64,000 nucleotides of DNA, from assembly GCA_000499405.2 (NCBI GenBank), contig HG738137.1, forward strand, positions 13,323,661 through 13,387,660. The letters run 5' to 3'. The notes beneath the pieces were generated by a model, which worked only from the letters and a program-made list of their open reading frames with translations, searched no databases and was not told the DNA's origin. Origin of the DNA: Onchocerca volvulus. Taxonomy: Eukaryota; Nematoda; Chromadorea; Rhabditida; Onchocercidae. The number at the start of each line of letters is the position of its first letter. Position 1 is the first letter of the stretch. The translations under genes were made by a program, and so were the position numbers. Positions 14,008 through 31,980 of this stretch are shown here, piece after piece.

Positions 14008-17000
14008 CGCCATCACGCTTATTATAATATATATATAATATATATTATAATAATAATTTAATTATCATCAATTTACTATAATTCGTCATAATGAACTGTC
14101 CTGATTGTTATAATGAATCATTCCATTTATTATATTGGATCATCATAAGCGATTATAATAAATTTGCTACTGTGATAACATGATAATTTTACCGGAAGAG
14201 CAACAGAAATAGTAATATCATTCCGTCTTAATCAAATTGGAATACTTATTTATAAATAAATTCGCAAAATTAACGAATAAAATGTTTTAAAAAAAGGATT
14301 TTTAAAGAAGGAATGAGATGTATTCAAGAAAATATGAATATTTCGACAAATGTTACTTTAGTTTGAAAGATATATTAAAGTTAGACAACATAATCGAACA
14401 CAAGAATGAATCATAAAAAAGAAAAATATCGCATAATTGAAGTCATTAATAATTTCTATCAATTTAATCTTGAAATATTAATAAAACTTGGCAATTTATT
14501 TGAATCAGATTATTTTAGCAATATTTTTACCATTTTCAAAATCCGTATTAATTATGATATTTCAATTGAGTAAAATCTACCAAAAATTTCTTCTAAATTT
14601 TTTAACATCTAATTTAATTATGAATTCGGATTATATTATATTAATGTGAAAATTTGAAAACTACTTTTTCTTTTTAAAGAAATTGAAATTGATAGTTTAT
14701 TCTTTACGATCAAAATTAATTTTTTTTTTCTCTTTCTCTCTCTCTCGCTCTCTCTTTGATGCCGATGAAATCAAAAGAAACGATATCATTTGTGACATTT
14801 TTAAACCGCAGATTTATTGAATAAAAATTAAAAACAGATAAGAAATGATATAGATGATACGTTTTCCTGATTCAAAATTCAGACAGTTATTTTCACTTTT
14901 CATATTTCTGTTGAATGAAATTTTTTAAAAATCCATTTTTACAATTGAATTTATCTATAATTTTGTATAAGAATGGAATAAAATAAAGAAAGATTTCAAA
15001 TATTTTTTGAAAATTTCCATCTTCTCTGCATGCTTTGGATTAGCCCATTCTAAAAGATGTAGCCTTGACAATCTAACGAATCTTGATAATGATTATCATT
15101 ATTCTGAAATTTTTCTTTTCAAAATAATTCAAATGTGGTAACTTAATGACTTACAATCTCATTACCTTATGATAAAATTCAACTACATGTTTAAAAATAA
15201 AAAGTGAAATGCTGACTTTTTCTCTTAAACTTTTATTTTATACTTACTTTTAAAAATTGAAGATAAAAATATAAAGTAAATTGCAGCGAAATAACAATTC
15301 GAATAAAAAAAAGGTAATGGTGTCAAAACATAATCTTTTAGTAGACGTAAACCAGAAAATAGGTTAGATATTGATAACTATATACGAGATAAACAAAACA
15401 AAAAAGTAAGGACTATTTGTTTTTTCTTTTAAATTTTGAAAAAAACAAACAAAAACTTTATTTTAAAAGTTATTCCACAGAAAATATTCATACTAATAGC
15501 CTTTTTTTTTGTGTTTTTTATAATATAATTATTATTAAAGAAATAATAATTATATTATTCTAGTTGTTATGACATATTTTCCTGAATGAATAATTCAGTC
15601 CGGAAGAAAATAAATATGAATGACTTGAACGGAATGTACATATTCATTTCTTCGATCCTATGATAATCTTCTAATTCTATTAATAAATTAATGAATAAAA
15701 TTGTTCGTTAATTCATTCGTTGATCGATTTTTGTCGTTTAAATAGCAATTCTGTAAAAATAAATCGACAAAATGTCGCATATCACATCTGCCAAAAAAAA
15801 AAGGGAAGGAAAAAACGGGAAGAAATGAAAGACCATTTATTTGACTCCTTTTCCATTTAATTTGATCGATGATTAATTAATGTGCGATATAAAAAAGAAG
15901 CAGATTGAATTGATGAATAAAAAATATACAATTAAAAAAAAAAGAGGAGAAAAAGAGTAAAACCGGAAAAAAAGAAGGAAGAAATTGAATTTAAAATGAG
16001 ACATTAAAAAAAGAAATGTAAGCTGCTTCAATTTATAATTTTTAATTTTATCTTTTTTTTTTCTTGCAACATTTTGCAAAATTTTTATATCAGTTGAATG
16101 TAAAACATCTGTTACTACTATTTTTAAATTGTGACATATATATATAGATTTAAATAAAATCTGCTATTGCCTTGCAGTATTTCTTTTTTTAATTTAAAAT
16201 TTCAAATTCAGTTTAATAATATCATATTTTAATGTATTGAAAAATTTGATCTGCTTCATTTTATAATGCAAATTTGACGGATTCAACTTACAGATCCCAT
16301 TCTCAGAAAAGAAATATTCATAATTTTCAATGATAATCGCTATAAAATTGACATTTTACCAATAATTTTGTCTTCCATTATTCTTTCCCTTATTTCTTCT
16401 ACTCATTGATGCGAAAAAATAAATTTAAGAATTATTTTTAAATTTAATAATTTTCTTGAATTAAACGCAATCACTGGTTTGACTAAAATTGCTATTTCAT
16501 TGATTTAAACATAGATTTTAAAAAGTGAGACTTAGGGGGCGAATGCTTTATGCATATTTCTTTATTTTCAGTGAAACAATGGAAATGTTTAAAATATTGA
16601 ATTTTAATAATAAAAAAATTATAATAGGAGAAATAAAGAAATTATTTTTTCCTTGAATTTTTTTTCCTTCAAATTTATATTCTCATTTTTGTTTCCTTTC
16701 AATTTTGCATTCTCCTTCTTTTGCTATTATTTGAGTTGTAAGAAGAAATAATTTGTATATTTGAAATATTTAATTGAAACTTGAATATTTCGATTAAAAT
16801 TTCGAGAACAATTTGAAATGCATGTCTGATATGAATTATCCGACGTAAGTTGAATTTCCAAAGTAGCATTTTACTTTATAAAATGAAATTTTGATCATAA
16901 ATTGGAAATAATCGAGACAGCTTTTCATTCCAAAATACAATTTGTAGCATATTTTTGTGTTTAAAATTAAATTTGTTTTTCGATCGAATATGTCTTTTGC

Positions 17001-17380
17001 GTATTCCGAATAAAAGTTAAGTCAAATCAGATACCAATAAATTTTGTTGATTCAAGAAAGATCAACTTTGAAAATTTTGACTGAAAAGTGATACATTTTC
17101 AATATTAACCAAAAATTTTTTGATATTAGATGAAACTTTTTTGGATAAAAAACTTTTTGTATGAAACTTTTTGCATGAAATAAAATTGATGAAACTTTTC
17201 GTAACTTTCTCAATTTTGAACTTTTCATTTTTAATTCACAAGAAGAAAGTTTCTCAAATATATACGATAGAAAAGAAAGAGAGAGAGAAAGAGAGGGTGA
17301 AAAGAGAAAAGGGAGAAATCCGATACATATATTTAAAGTGAAATACTAGTAGTAAGCTTACCCGCTTCTTTTTAATACCA
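12951..17380. other. gene-poor AT-rich stretch
   Basis: No supported gene. The stretch holds an (AT)n array, a palindromic TATA/TTATAA block just right of it (about 14010-14055), a CT tract at 14728-14757, and short open frames only. Confidence 0.5.
13963..14004. repeat. (AT)n microsatellite
   Basis: About 20 AT units, followed after a short spacer by further palindromic AT-rich DNA. Confidence 0.95.
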
Positions 17381-17745
17381 GCTTTCCGCGAATTTTTTTT
17401 CTATCGATTTAGAATTCCTTTATACTGGGAAATCGCGGGATTTTTTTTAGCAAACATATACCACCATAAAAGCCAACCTAACATACAGCAAGCAGCACCA
17501 TCACCACACCACACGCTAGCAGGTTGATTTTGTGAACTATGTTCGTTATTGTGTGTCTGTGTAAAACATTATCATTCAGGAGAAAGGCGGGGGAGGGTGA
17601 AAAGAGAGTAAAAGAAGAGGCGGGGGAGAGATTGAATTCAGTTTTGCCCGGACGGACCAGAAGGATTTTCCAACCATCCCGATAGGATGAACGACGATAG
17701 GATGATGATAATGTCGTCGTAGTACGACGAGTGGTAGTGGTTGGT

Positions 17746-17800
17746 TGTGTTGTTGTTGTTGTTGTTGTTGTGTGTGTGTGTGTGTGTGTATGTGTGTATG
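17746..17800. repeat. (GTT)n-(GT)n compound microsatellite
   Basis: About eight GTT units run directly into about twelve GT units. Confidence 0.95.
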
Positions 17801-17943
17801 TTATGGAAAATAGGAAGGTACCGCCTGGCACCTCTGGTACAGCTTTCCCTATACCACTACCTACCATACTACTACTATCTACCATTCAATTCAATTCCAT
17901 TCAATTTTCTGCTTCGGGCAACTGACCAACCATCACTTCATTC

Positions 17944-17983
<40 letters not shown>
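17944..17983. repeat. (AAT)n microsatellite
   Basis: About 13 uninterrupted AAT units. Confidence 0.95.
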
Positions 17984-17984
<1 letters not shown>

Positions 17985-18040
17985 CGTAATGTCCAATGTG
18001 TTTTCTCTTTTCATTTCATTTCAAAACTTTTTCACCTTCT

Positions 18041-18066
18041 CCTTTCCCTCCTTCTCCTCCTCCCCC

Positions 18067-18099
<33 letters not shown>

Positions 18100-18112
18100 G
18101 CTTCCTCTTCTC
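18041..18112. repeat. CCT/CTT polypyrimidine tract
   Basis: A nearly pure C/T stretch on the plus strand. The proline-rich frame over it is repeat-derived. Confidence 0.85.
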
Positions 18113-18927
18113 CCCATATTCCTCAATAATGTTTCAATGTTTTATGGTTTAATTTCATGTGAAAGTACAACTTCTTCCGCTTTCCGCGACCGCTTTCCTC
18201 TTTCGCCTCCGCTTTCGCATACGCCGCCTATACCCTCACTTCCAACCTTCACTTTTTCCCTTATAATCATCCATTTTCTCAATTCCTACCCTAAATAGCA
18301 ATTTTAAACCTTTCAGCTCTTTACGAAGAAAAGAAGAAAGAAGGATAAAAGAGAGAAAACAACAAAGCAAACAAAAAGCAACAAAACTTTGTTTTTGGCA
18401 AAACATTTAAAGAGAGGAAAGAGGAAGAGAGAAAGAGAGAGAGAGAGAGAGAGGGGTAAGAAGAAGAGTAAGACGATAAATAAAAATTTTTGTGAAAATT
18501 TAGCTAAATGAATATTGTGATGTATTTATTCTGAAATTGAAAAACGATCACTTTCTTTTCCTCTCTTCTTCTGGCCTGTTGCGAAATTTTAAATTTGCAG
18601 AAAAATATCGATTCGAAATTTCGTTCCTACACGTGCCAGGCTCAATTAAGTTGGTCAAGAAAGACTACTAACCTTGCCTTGACCCTGATTGCCAACAGCA
18701 ACAGCAACAACAACAACAACAACAACAAACTAACATCAGCAATTCTCCGTTTCTCTTTTTTACAATATTTCTCTATCTTCTCTTTTCTTTCTGTTTCTCT
18801 GTCTTCTATTGACTACAGTAGTTTTGCTTCTATTTATACTACTGTTGTTGCTTTCTTTTGCAACTGGAATATTTGCATTATGTTTCACATATATTTATGT
18901 TGCCATATGTTGCACTATTATTAGCGA

Positions 18928-19115
18928 TGTCTGATCGTCTGCACTTTTCGATGTAACATTTTGTCACATTTCCTTTTGCTTTCGTACTTCTCATGTATAA
19001 ATGTGTTTGCATACTATATCGGTGTTGTCTGATGGTCTGCACTTCCGTTGCATAATTTTAGTGTATTCTTTTTTCTTTCTTTCGTCGTATAAATTTTTGC
19101 AAATTGATATAAAAT
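18928..19115. repeat. diverged tandem duplication, about 98 bp period
   Basis: TGTCTGATCGTCTGCACTT at 18928 recurs as TGTCTGATGGTCTGCACTT at 19026. Both are followed by TTTCGTNNT and a GTATAAAT segment. Confidence 0.75.
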
Positions 19116-19537
19116 TATTTGGAATTCTTTTTCTCTTAATTTTACAGAGAACCTAGAAATTTTTTCCATAATCCGTTCTTTTTAGCAAGAGAGTGAAAGG
19201 CAACGAGAGAAAGTGAAAAGTTCACAAAGTGATTTTGACAGATTAATAAACAAATAATGTGACGTCGAGTAAGATAAATAGAGCATAGACGATAGAATGA
19301 AGACACATAACATAAATGACCAGTTAGATGAAGATGATGAAATAAGATAGTGTGTAAAATTGTGAAGGGGATGCGAAAAGAAGTATAACAAGGAAGAGAA
19401 CAGGGGTAAGAGGGGATTTACGAATGGATAACATTTGCAAGAAACATTTCCAAAATTTGAAATGTTTACAGTAATTTTACGAACCTACTGAAAAATTGAT
19501 CCTTAAATGGACTTTAAATTCAGAGTATACAAATTTG

Positions 19538-19865
19538 AATTTTGAATTTGAAATGAATTTTTTATCTAAAATATCATTGCAGTTATGTATAGTAACATAT
19601 ATCGAATATAAAGAATTGCGATGCTTAATTTGTTCTTTGCTTCTCCTTCTCCCATCCATTCGCAGTATATTTCATTGACGAAATTAATCTTGAGTATGAT
19701 GTGTTATTAGTATGAATTTTAAATTTGAAATGGAATTTTTTATATAAAATATTATTGGAATTACATATTGTAACATATATCGAGTAGAAAAAATCACGGT
19801 GGTTAATTTGCCTTCTGTTTCTCCTTCCCCCCGTTCATTCGCGGTATTTGATTGACACAATAATC
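19538..19865. repeat. diverged tandem duplication, about 176 bp period
   Basis: Two copies share GAATTT(T/A)AATTTGAAATG, a (T)ATAAAATAT(T/C)ATTG segment, GTAACATATATCGA, TTCTCCTTC, CATTCGC(A/G)GTAT and a (C/G)ATTGAC(G/A) end. The landmark offset is 176 bp (19538 to 19714). Confidence 0.85.
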
Positions 19866-20579
19866 GATCACTTTGGTAGAATGAATTATATTCGGAATTA
19901 TGTAATACTCTAATTTTATTCAATATTTTGATGTCATTTTAATTTCTATATTTCTTATCAGCAAATTTATTGTATCATGATTATTTCATACATTATAACA
20001 GTATCGATCTTTTTCTTTTCGACTAAAAATATCGTTATTTAACATTAATACGGTTATAAAATTGTAATGTATTATTTGATTGACACAATAAAACTTGACG
20101 TGAAAATAAGATGAAAGGTGTAATTTTTGAAATAATTTAAAAATAGAGATATTATATTTTGCAGATATTTTACGCGGGATAAATACTTGAAATTATGGTA
20201 AGACGATCTCTATTCCAATCGCCCAATCATTTTGACTTCGTTTCGGAAATTCAACAATTAGACAAATAATAAATATCAAATCATTCTTCTCTTAATTTCA
20301 GCTGTGAAAATGAAAAAATTTCAATTGTCGCTCTTCAATTAAATACTTGCAAATAATTTGCTCTCACAACGAAATATATTTCCCGTGTGTCCACAAAACC
20401 GTTGCTGTTGTTGTTGTTGTTGTTGAAAGCTTAGAACGTGAAATAGCCATAGCTAGACTTGAAATTTTAAATGTAGCAACATCATCAAAAGGTTGTAAAG
20501 AAGTAACAACAGCAGTAGTAGCAGAGTAAAACGAATTGATATTCCAAAATGAAAAGCCAAAGCATGCTGCTATTTTAAG

Positions 20580-20862
20580 CATAAAATTGTGGGCATTTGC
20601 TCCAGTCGGTACCATCCTGTGGCTACTCGTGTTGGCCACTTTTCTCGATGACCCATATATAACGGATGGACAATCAACATCAACATCATCATCATCAAAA
20701 CAGGCGACATTTCAGAATCAACCAGCTCCGCCTTTTTCTGTTCCAATATTTTACGACGACGATCAGTGTGACGAGAGTGCATTATGGATGAGTTTCAATT
20801 TTCTCGTACTATTAGCAATGATGCTAAAGAAGTGCAAGAGAACATTTGAGATGACATTTTGA
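20580..20862 (+). CDS. candidate coding exon, small membrane or secreted protein, unrecognised
   Basis: An open frame that is less AT-rich and more varied in composition than its surroundings. From a possible TTTTAAG acceptor (20579) it reads through KLWAFAPVGTILWLLVLATF, which looks like one membrane segment or an uncleaved signal. A Ser/Thr-rich linker follows, then a YDDDQCDES patch, a second hydrophobic stretch (FNFLVLLAMML), a basic tail and a TGA at 20860-20862. There is no ATG early in the frame, and an in-frame TAA lies at 20527-20529, so an upstream exon would be needed. I recognise no family. It may be a real last exon, a decayed one, or chance. Confidence 0.3.
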
Positions 20863-23800
20863 AGGGCATTTTGTGCCCTTCGAATCAAAAGTGAGAGGTA
20901 AATTAAATTTGAAGAAAGGAAAAAAGACGAGAGAGATGAATGAATATCGAAGAAAGAAGAAGAAGAAGAAGAAGAAACGAAATACTGTAAACAAATGACC
21001 AAATAAATATTGACATATAGTATGTGTAATGGAGATAGGAAGGATAAAAATGACCAGAATGAAATCTATGATGATTTGCAAGAAATAAATAAATTTGGTG
21101 GAATGAGGAGAGAAGGAAGATGAAGAAGAAGATGAAGTTGGAGGAGGAAGAGGAGGAGGAGAAAAGAAAGAAAATTCATTCATAAATGGGGAACATTTCA
21201 TTTTAATAAATACTTTACCTCCTTCTATTTGCTAAAATAAAATAATTTAAAGCTTAATTGAAATTAGTCTAACTGATGGAACTATAAAGAATGGAATAAA
21301 TTTCAATTAATTGATTAATTAAAAAATAAAATTGCAAAAAAATGTAAAAATTGCTTACTAAATGGTTATGATTTACAAAAAAAATTTCTTATTCATTCCC
21401 AAAAATATTCAAAATATGAAGATAATTAATTGTTTTGCAAATTATTCATTTCAATTCGATCACTGAATATACTTCTGAAGCAGAAAAGCCATGTGATATT
21501 ATTTGTAGTAAGTGTCATTTGTTTGAAAACTTTTAAAGAATTGTCTGTGAATTGTTTCAATTAATCAATAATTCATGCATAAATATAGACTCATTGCTAA
21601 GAATATCTTCCATTTTTTTAAATTTCTCGAAAGATTAATTTTTAATTACGATAATTTTACCAGGTGGAAATCTGTAAAAATATATAACAATCGAGGCAAA
21701 TCATTTGCATATTCCGGTTTTTTTTTTTTTCTTTTTTTTACAAAATTAAAGTTTCACTTGCTGCATATTATGAAATCTTAATCTTTTTTCAGTGACTATG
21801 GAATAACAAAAATTCAAATTAGTAAAAAAGTGCAAGATGCGAAATATAATGGTGAAAATGAGTCGACAAATGAAATATTTAATGATTAATGATATTTGGC
21901 AAGACTGAATGAAATACTGATAATGCTGGTAGTATGATAAGGGAAAAAAAGGAGGGTTTATAATAACTTTAAAGTTGATTATTATGATAATAAAAATTGA
22001 TATTTTTGTTTTCATATGAACTAGCTTTTGCTTTCGAATAAATATCAATAACCGGATGTTGAAGAAGGAGAAAAATGTATTTTGGATTAAAACAAGAAAA
22101 TAATAATAATGATCGTAATTTCTACAATGATGAAATAATTTGCAATAATGAGGAAGAAAGCGATGGATTTTGCCGTAGGCTAAAAGAAATGCCTTTAGTG
22201 ATATTAAATACGGATATGATCATTAATTTATTGCGACAGAAAACTTGAAATATTTTAACAAACTTTTCCAGCATTAATAATAATGAACGTAATTATGAAA
22301 CATTACTATAAGATGCCTATTGCATAGGTTGCATCAATATATATCATTACCAATAATTTTAGTTATCACAATTGTTTGAAACAAAAGTTTAAAGTTTTGT
22401 AAAATCTTTTTTATAACAAAAGATAAAATTATTTGGTATTTTAGTGACATGCTGATTGATTAATCAAGATTCAAATATAAGTGAACAAATGAATTAACTA
22501 ATTTATTCATCCATTTAGCTATTTATTTTAACATCGATGATAATCCAATATGATAAAGAAATATTTTGATAAAGATATATTCTCTTACAAATCGAACAGT
22601 TAGTTACAAAATTCCAATACATTATAACATCCAATCATAATAATTTGGCAATGAAATGTCCCCATTTTTAAAAAAAATAAAACAAAACACAACAAAAATA
22701 AAAGCGAAAAAGTTTGTCATATTTATCGCATGAATTGCAAAAAAAATGGGACAGTAACGAGTTAAAAAATTACTGGAATTTAATAACATTTGAAATTCAT
22801 AATTTTAATATTACTTATAATTGAAAAGAAAAAAGAAAAAAAAAAAAACTCCAGATTTCAATTCCAATCGATATATGTTGCAGTGAATATTCGAGAAAAA
22901 AACTACTTAAATTCACCAAAAATGATTGTATCATTAAATAATGGCGCAATCTGATCATTTCATATATGGCTATGATTATGAACGAAACTTTTGATGCAAA
23001 TTTTGAATTTACTCCGCAAATTAGTTTGCAAAACTTGGCAATAGCTGAAATTAAGTTCAAGCAAGAATAAATTTTTCACATATTTGAGGGTCAATTTTAA
23101 TTACATTTTAAAATTTTAATCTTTTATTTTCTAGGCTATATTAGTTAATAAACAAACATATAGATCCTTAACATTGATAAAATTCAATATATTCAATTGG
23201 CCATATGATAACATATGTAAATGTCTCATTATTTTGTTGTAATATCACGCTATGCTGCTAACGAATGCAGAATAATCAGTTTTTCAATTCGTTTTTCATT
23301 TGATTATTGAAAAATTGAAATTTTCATCAATGAATTATATCATTATTGAAGAATTCATTTTCGTTCTCTTCATTTTTCACCAAATTTCTCACGGTGCTAA
23401 TCAATAAAATGCAGGAAGGATTGATATGATTATGATAATCGTTGTAAGTAACATAAAAATACTGGAATTGTTGCATGCATAAATCGAATAGAATATTTAA
23501 ATCTCATATTTATATTAACAAATTAAACAATATATTTAAATCTTTGCAAGATCCGTCTGAGAAAAAGTGGCATTATTCCGTTCAAATTTCCAATTATTTG
23601 ACGCAGGGTTTATTCCATCATTAATCGGATATTTGGATGTGATTCACAATAATAAGACAAAAAAAAAAGAAAGGCAATATCCAAGTTCAACTGTTTAGTG
23701 GTTTAAGTTTTGAAACAATTATTTTTAAATCAACTTGACATATAATTTTAAAATCGTTTTCTTATTGATTATGCATAAATAAAATTGATTGATTATAAAA

Positions 23801-26102
23801 TGGTTATTGTGGAATTAATGAAATAATAATTGGAAAATTATTATAGAAAATTATCCAATTATTGTAGTTTTTTGACACTAACACATTCTTGCTCAATATT
23901 TGTCATATACATAAAAATTCCATGTATTTTAGTTTATCATACTATTAATAATAATTAAAATAATTTTAGCAAAATAATGAATTTAGGAAAAAACAACATA
24001 TTTTAAAGGTTATAGGTGAAAATTTTGAATAATTACAAGCATGTCTTATTAATAAAATTTGGAACTAAAAAATTTGAGAATTTTTTCCAACCGATATTTC
24101 GTATAATTTCATTACGCTGTAGCTTGAAAAATTTTTACGAAGCATTAGCATTTTTGGGCCAAAAATCTCTTTGGCAACGCCCAAATTATCCCTAGGCCAG
24201 TAGTTATCACAGCAAATCTCTTTCATTAGATCTATTCAAGTTTTGCCAAAATCGTTTTGCTTCAAACTTATTTGGTTTTCAAATATCTATTGCTGGGAGA
24301 CTGAATTTACTAATAATACTTATTGTGATTTAAATTTTATTGCTTAATTGTCTCAGATAACAGTATAACTAGACATTTTCCAACAAAAGTAATTCTGAAA
24401 TGTGACTGATGCTAAAGTTAAGTCCTCATGCTGAACTACAAGGTTCTCTTTCGCTTCAGATGCCTAGTGAAAACTATCGGAATAGCAATAACAGGATATT
24501 TTTCTTAGAATTTCAAAAAAAAAAAAAAAAAAGCTAGGCTGAATTTGATTTTTTTTCTTTATTCGACAAATTGATCGAAAATAATTACACCGACAAATCA
24601 AATAAATGGACTATTTTAACTACAGGCTATAAAATAGCAAAATTATGCTTTAATGATCGTAGAATTATTCTTCATTCTGGATTGCGAATATTTAATCATA
24701 TCAAACTAGAGCCGGAATTACAAGGAAAAAAATTTTTTTTTTCTTCAAAATAACTGAGAAGATCGGATTATCGTAAAAACAAGTAGTGCTACGATATTAT
24801 TTATTTAATATTATTGATTAATGCCATTTATAATTACAATAACTTTATAATGTATTTAACTTATTTATTGCTATTTAACACTAATAATTTATAATTACAG
24901 TAATTTCATTATATAATATTATTTATTTGATATTAATTAATACGATTATTTACAAATAAATAATTTTATGCTATGTATTATTATTTACTTAATATTCTTT
25001 GATACTATTATATACAAATACTTTTATTATTATATATACATTAATAATTTTATTATATACATACATTAAGAGAATTAATAAACAATATAAAAAAAAAAAA
25101 TTTACAAAAAGCCTCCGAAAAATAAAATATAACTAATCCTAAAGCACAAGTAATAAGATAGCAAAATATAACATTATGGATTTATCGTTTAAATTTAATT
25201 TCTGATTTCAATTCTATCATTATTCATTGCTGTATCATAGTTGTAGCTTTATTTGGTTTTTTCTTTCAATTTTATCATTAATAATTTTGTATCATAATGT
25301 TGTAACTTTATTTACCTAGCAAAAAAATTAGCGATACGAAAAAGCACGCATCATTGATTAGAAAGTAAAAGAAAGGAAAGGACAAGAAATGTAGGATGAA
25401 AAAAAAAAAAAAAATTTCAAATTAAGTTGTCAGCAAATACTTTTTGAATTGCTTCATTAGCTTTAAATGTAATTGCTAAGGAGTTGTGAATTTATAGCAA
25501 TTTTCCTCAATATTTCCGGAAATATTATTGCATTTCATTCGTCACCATTGACCATTTTCAAGTTTTTTTAGGCTTATTTACCATCTATGGTGCTTGAATT
25601 TGTTGCCACTTCAGTAGTTATTAAATCAAAATTAGCATGACGCATTAATTTTTATTAATTATTTATTTATATAGATTGTTGATTATTTTTTTTTTTAGAG
25701 TGTCAATTTTTAATTTAAAAAAAAAATTTTCTCAATAAAATGCTTCAGTTCATGTCGAATAATTTGCTTATCTTTAAAGTACTTATCCCTAATAATTGTC
25801 ATAATATTTGAGCAGTTGAGAGCAATATTTAGAATCTCATATTGATTATTCAGGAAGCTAAAATTAATTTAGCTAGCAGAATATTTAAAAGAAGCAATAA
25901 AAGAAGAAGAAATAAATGATTAAATTTAAAGCAAAATATAACTATGACAGATGAAATAAACGTAGTATAATTGTAAAGTAAGGTTATTACATCTGTTCAT
26001 TTTACATTCAAAATGAAATTGGAAATAAAGCATTCATTTATTTACTTTCTAAAATTAATCAGCAAAAGTTTGTTGTCTAAAAATCAATAACTTGATCGCA
26101 TG

Positions 26103-26256
26103 CAAAGCTTTGGAAAAGAATAAAATTTTTAATAAAACAATTGAATTTTCTCGAAGCTTTGAAAGAAAATAAATTTAAATAAAACAATTGAATTTTCTCA
26201 AAGCTTTGGAAGAAAACAAAATTTAAATAAAACAATTGAATTTGTTGAAATTTATC
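26103..26256. repeat. about 48-bp minisatellite, three copies
   Basis: AAGCTTTG(G/A)AA..GAA(A/T)A.AAATTT.AATAAAACAATTGAATTT repeats with AAGCTTT landmarks at 26105, 26154 and 26201 (spacings 49 and 47). The repetitive minus-strand frame across it is a by-product. Confidence 0.9.
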
Positions 26257-27541
26257 TCCCAACAAAAAAAAAATGCTGAAAAAGAGTAGTGAAGAAAAGT
26301 TAATCTAATCAAGAATTTTTTAAAAATTACTATTTATATTTGATGTTTATCGGTTTAAGTTCGTTTTATTGCTTAAATTAAATTAATTAAATGAAATGAA
26401 TATTGCATATGTTAAGAATGTAACATTACTATTAGTTATCTATCACTACTAATCATTATCGATTATCTTATTGGATAATTCTCTTATTTAATTTTATTAT
26501 AGCAATACTTAGAAACATAATATGAATTCCTCATTCTCCTTTCTATTCAGACTCTCTTGGCTTTTTTTCAATTAGCCAAGGCATGTCAGGATAAATTGAT
26601 TTACTGTTACTGCTTCTATTGCCATTTAACAATTTTAAGCCAAATAATATTATTTGCAATTTATTTAATTTAATAATGCAAAATGTTATATTGTCAATAA
26701 AATGAAAAAATAATGAAAGATATTATAAATTATATGAAATATATTTGTCCTTATATTCGATATTTTGATACTCCTTAGTGACATATCGTTAATTTTTCAT
26801 TTCAAAATGAGCCTGTTGGGAATTAATATTAACGAACAATTCTGCTAATCATAAATTATTCATTTTATTTAATTATTACCTAGTTTTTCACTCAAATTCA
26901 TTATGGCATGATCAATCAAATCATGATTATGATATGATTAAATATGTATCATAATATCTATTTCTCAATATTTCTCATCGATATATAAATAAAATTTTAA
27001 TTAATATTATAGAATAAGACCGTGAATTTGGACATATTTTAGACATAAATTTATGGCTTGTTTATTTGTTTGGCTGTTTCTCTTACCTATTTGGTCTAAA
27101 TAATAGCTTTCAAATTTCTACATTATCATCAATTATTTAATAGCATGATACATTCAGCTAATAAATAAACCTTTCTTCCTCGTCAACAGCAAATCAAACA
27201 GAGCAGGTTAAACGGAGTGTTTAATTATTATTCTCATTAGGATATCGACATTGGACTTTTGTCAAACGCTCTTCATGATATTTATCCACCTTTTTTTTTT
27301 TTTTTTCCATTTTTTTTTAGCATTAGCTGAAATAGCGCATATAGTTCATGTCAAAATTTACTATACGAAAGCTTTTTAGTTGCTTTCTTTTTTTCTCTAT
27401 CTTCTCTCTCCATTAAAATTGATCGATTCATAATTTTATTTGCGAAAAAAGAAAAAAAAATCAATAAATTTTTGATAATAGTCAAAATTAATCTAACCAT
27501 TACAGTCTATTATAAACTATTATGTTAGGAACAATATATTT

Positions 27542-27553
27542 TATCAATTTCAG
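27542..27553 (+). promoter_or_regulatory. possible spliced-leader acceptor of tubulin 1
   Basis: TATCAATTTCAG ends at 27553, 61 bases before the ATG, with no intervening ATG. In nematodes such a site upstream of the first coding exon is often a trans-splice acceptor. A second candidate, CTTTTAG, ends at about 27584. This is inferred from the motif only. Confidence 0.35.
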
Positions 27554-27614
27554 CAAATTCTATTAAGATCTATTATTCTTTTAGATTTAATAATTAGCGC
27601 GAAGAAAAATAAAA

Positions 27615-31980
<4,366 letters not shown>

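Larger units (their letters stand above)
17381..18300. other. complex, relatively GC-rich island of unknown role
   Basis: This stretch is less AT-rich than the surrounding 17 kb. It contains two GGCGGGGGAG motifs (about 17587 and 17620), a GTT then GT array, an AAT array, and a CCT/CTT-rich tract. I recognise no protein in either strand. It could be a promoter or 5' UTR region of an unseen gene, but nothing in the sequence proves this. Confidence 0.35.
18301..20579. other. intergenic DNA with local duplications
   Basis: No supported gene. A GA tract sits at 18418-18455, an AAC/CAA array at 18698-18727, and two tandem duplications (about 98 and 176 bp periods) follow. A GTT array lies at 20401-20427. 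A possible acceptor (TTTCAG) at 20296-20301 could belong to the candidate exon further right, but I could not connect them in frame. Confidence 0.4.
20863..27553. other. AT-rich intergenic DNA left of the tubulins
   Basis: No gene recognised. Homopolymer runs, a GAA/GGA purine stretch near 20935-21180, and a 48-bp minisatellite near 26.1 kb are the only clear structures. The last few hundred bases probably include the tubulin 1 promoter, with no motif I can name. Confidence 0.5.

Noticed and set aside
17478..17885. Thr/His-rich minus-strand frame
   Set aside because: Covers the GTT/GT microsatellite; no domain visible outside the repeat.
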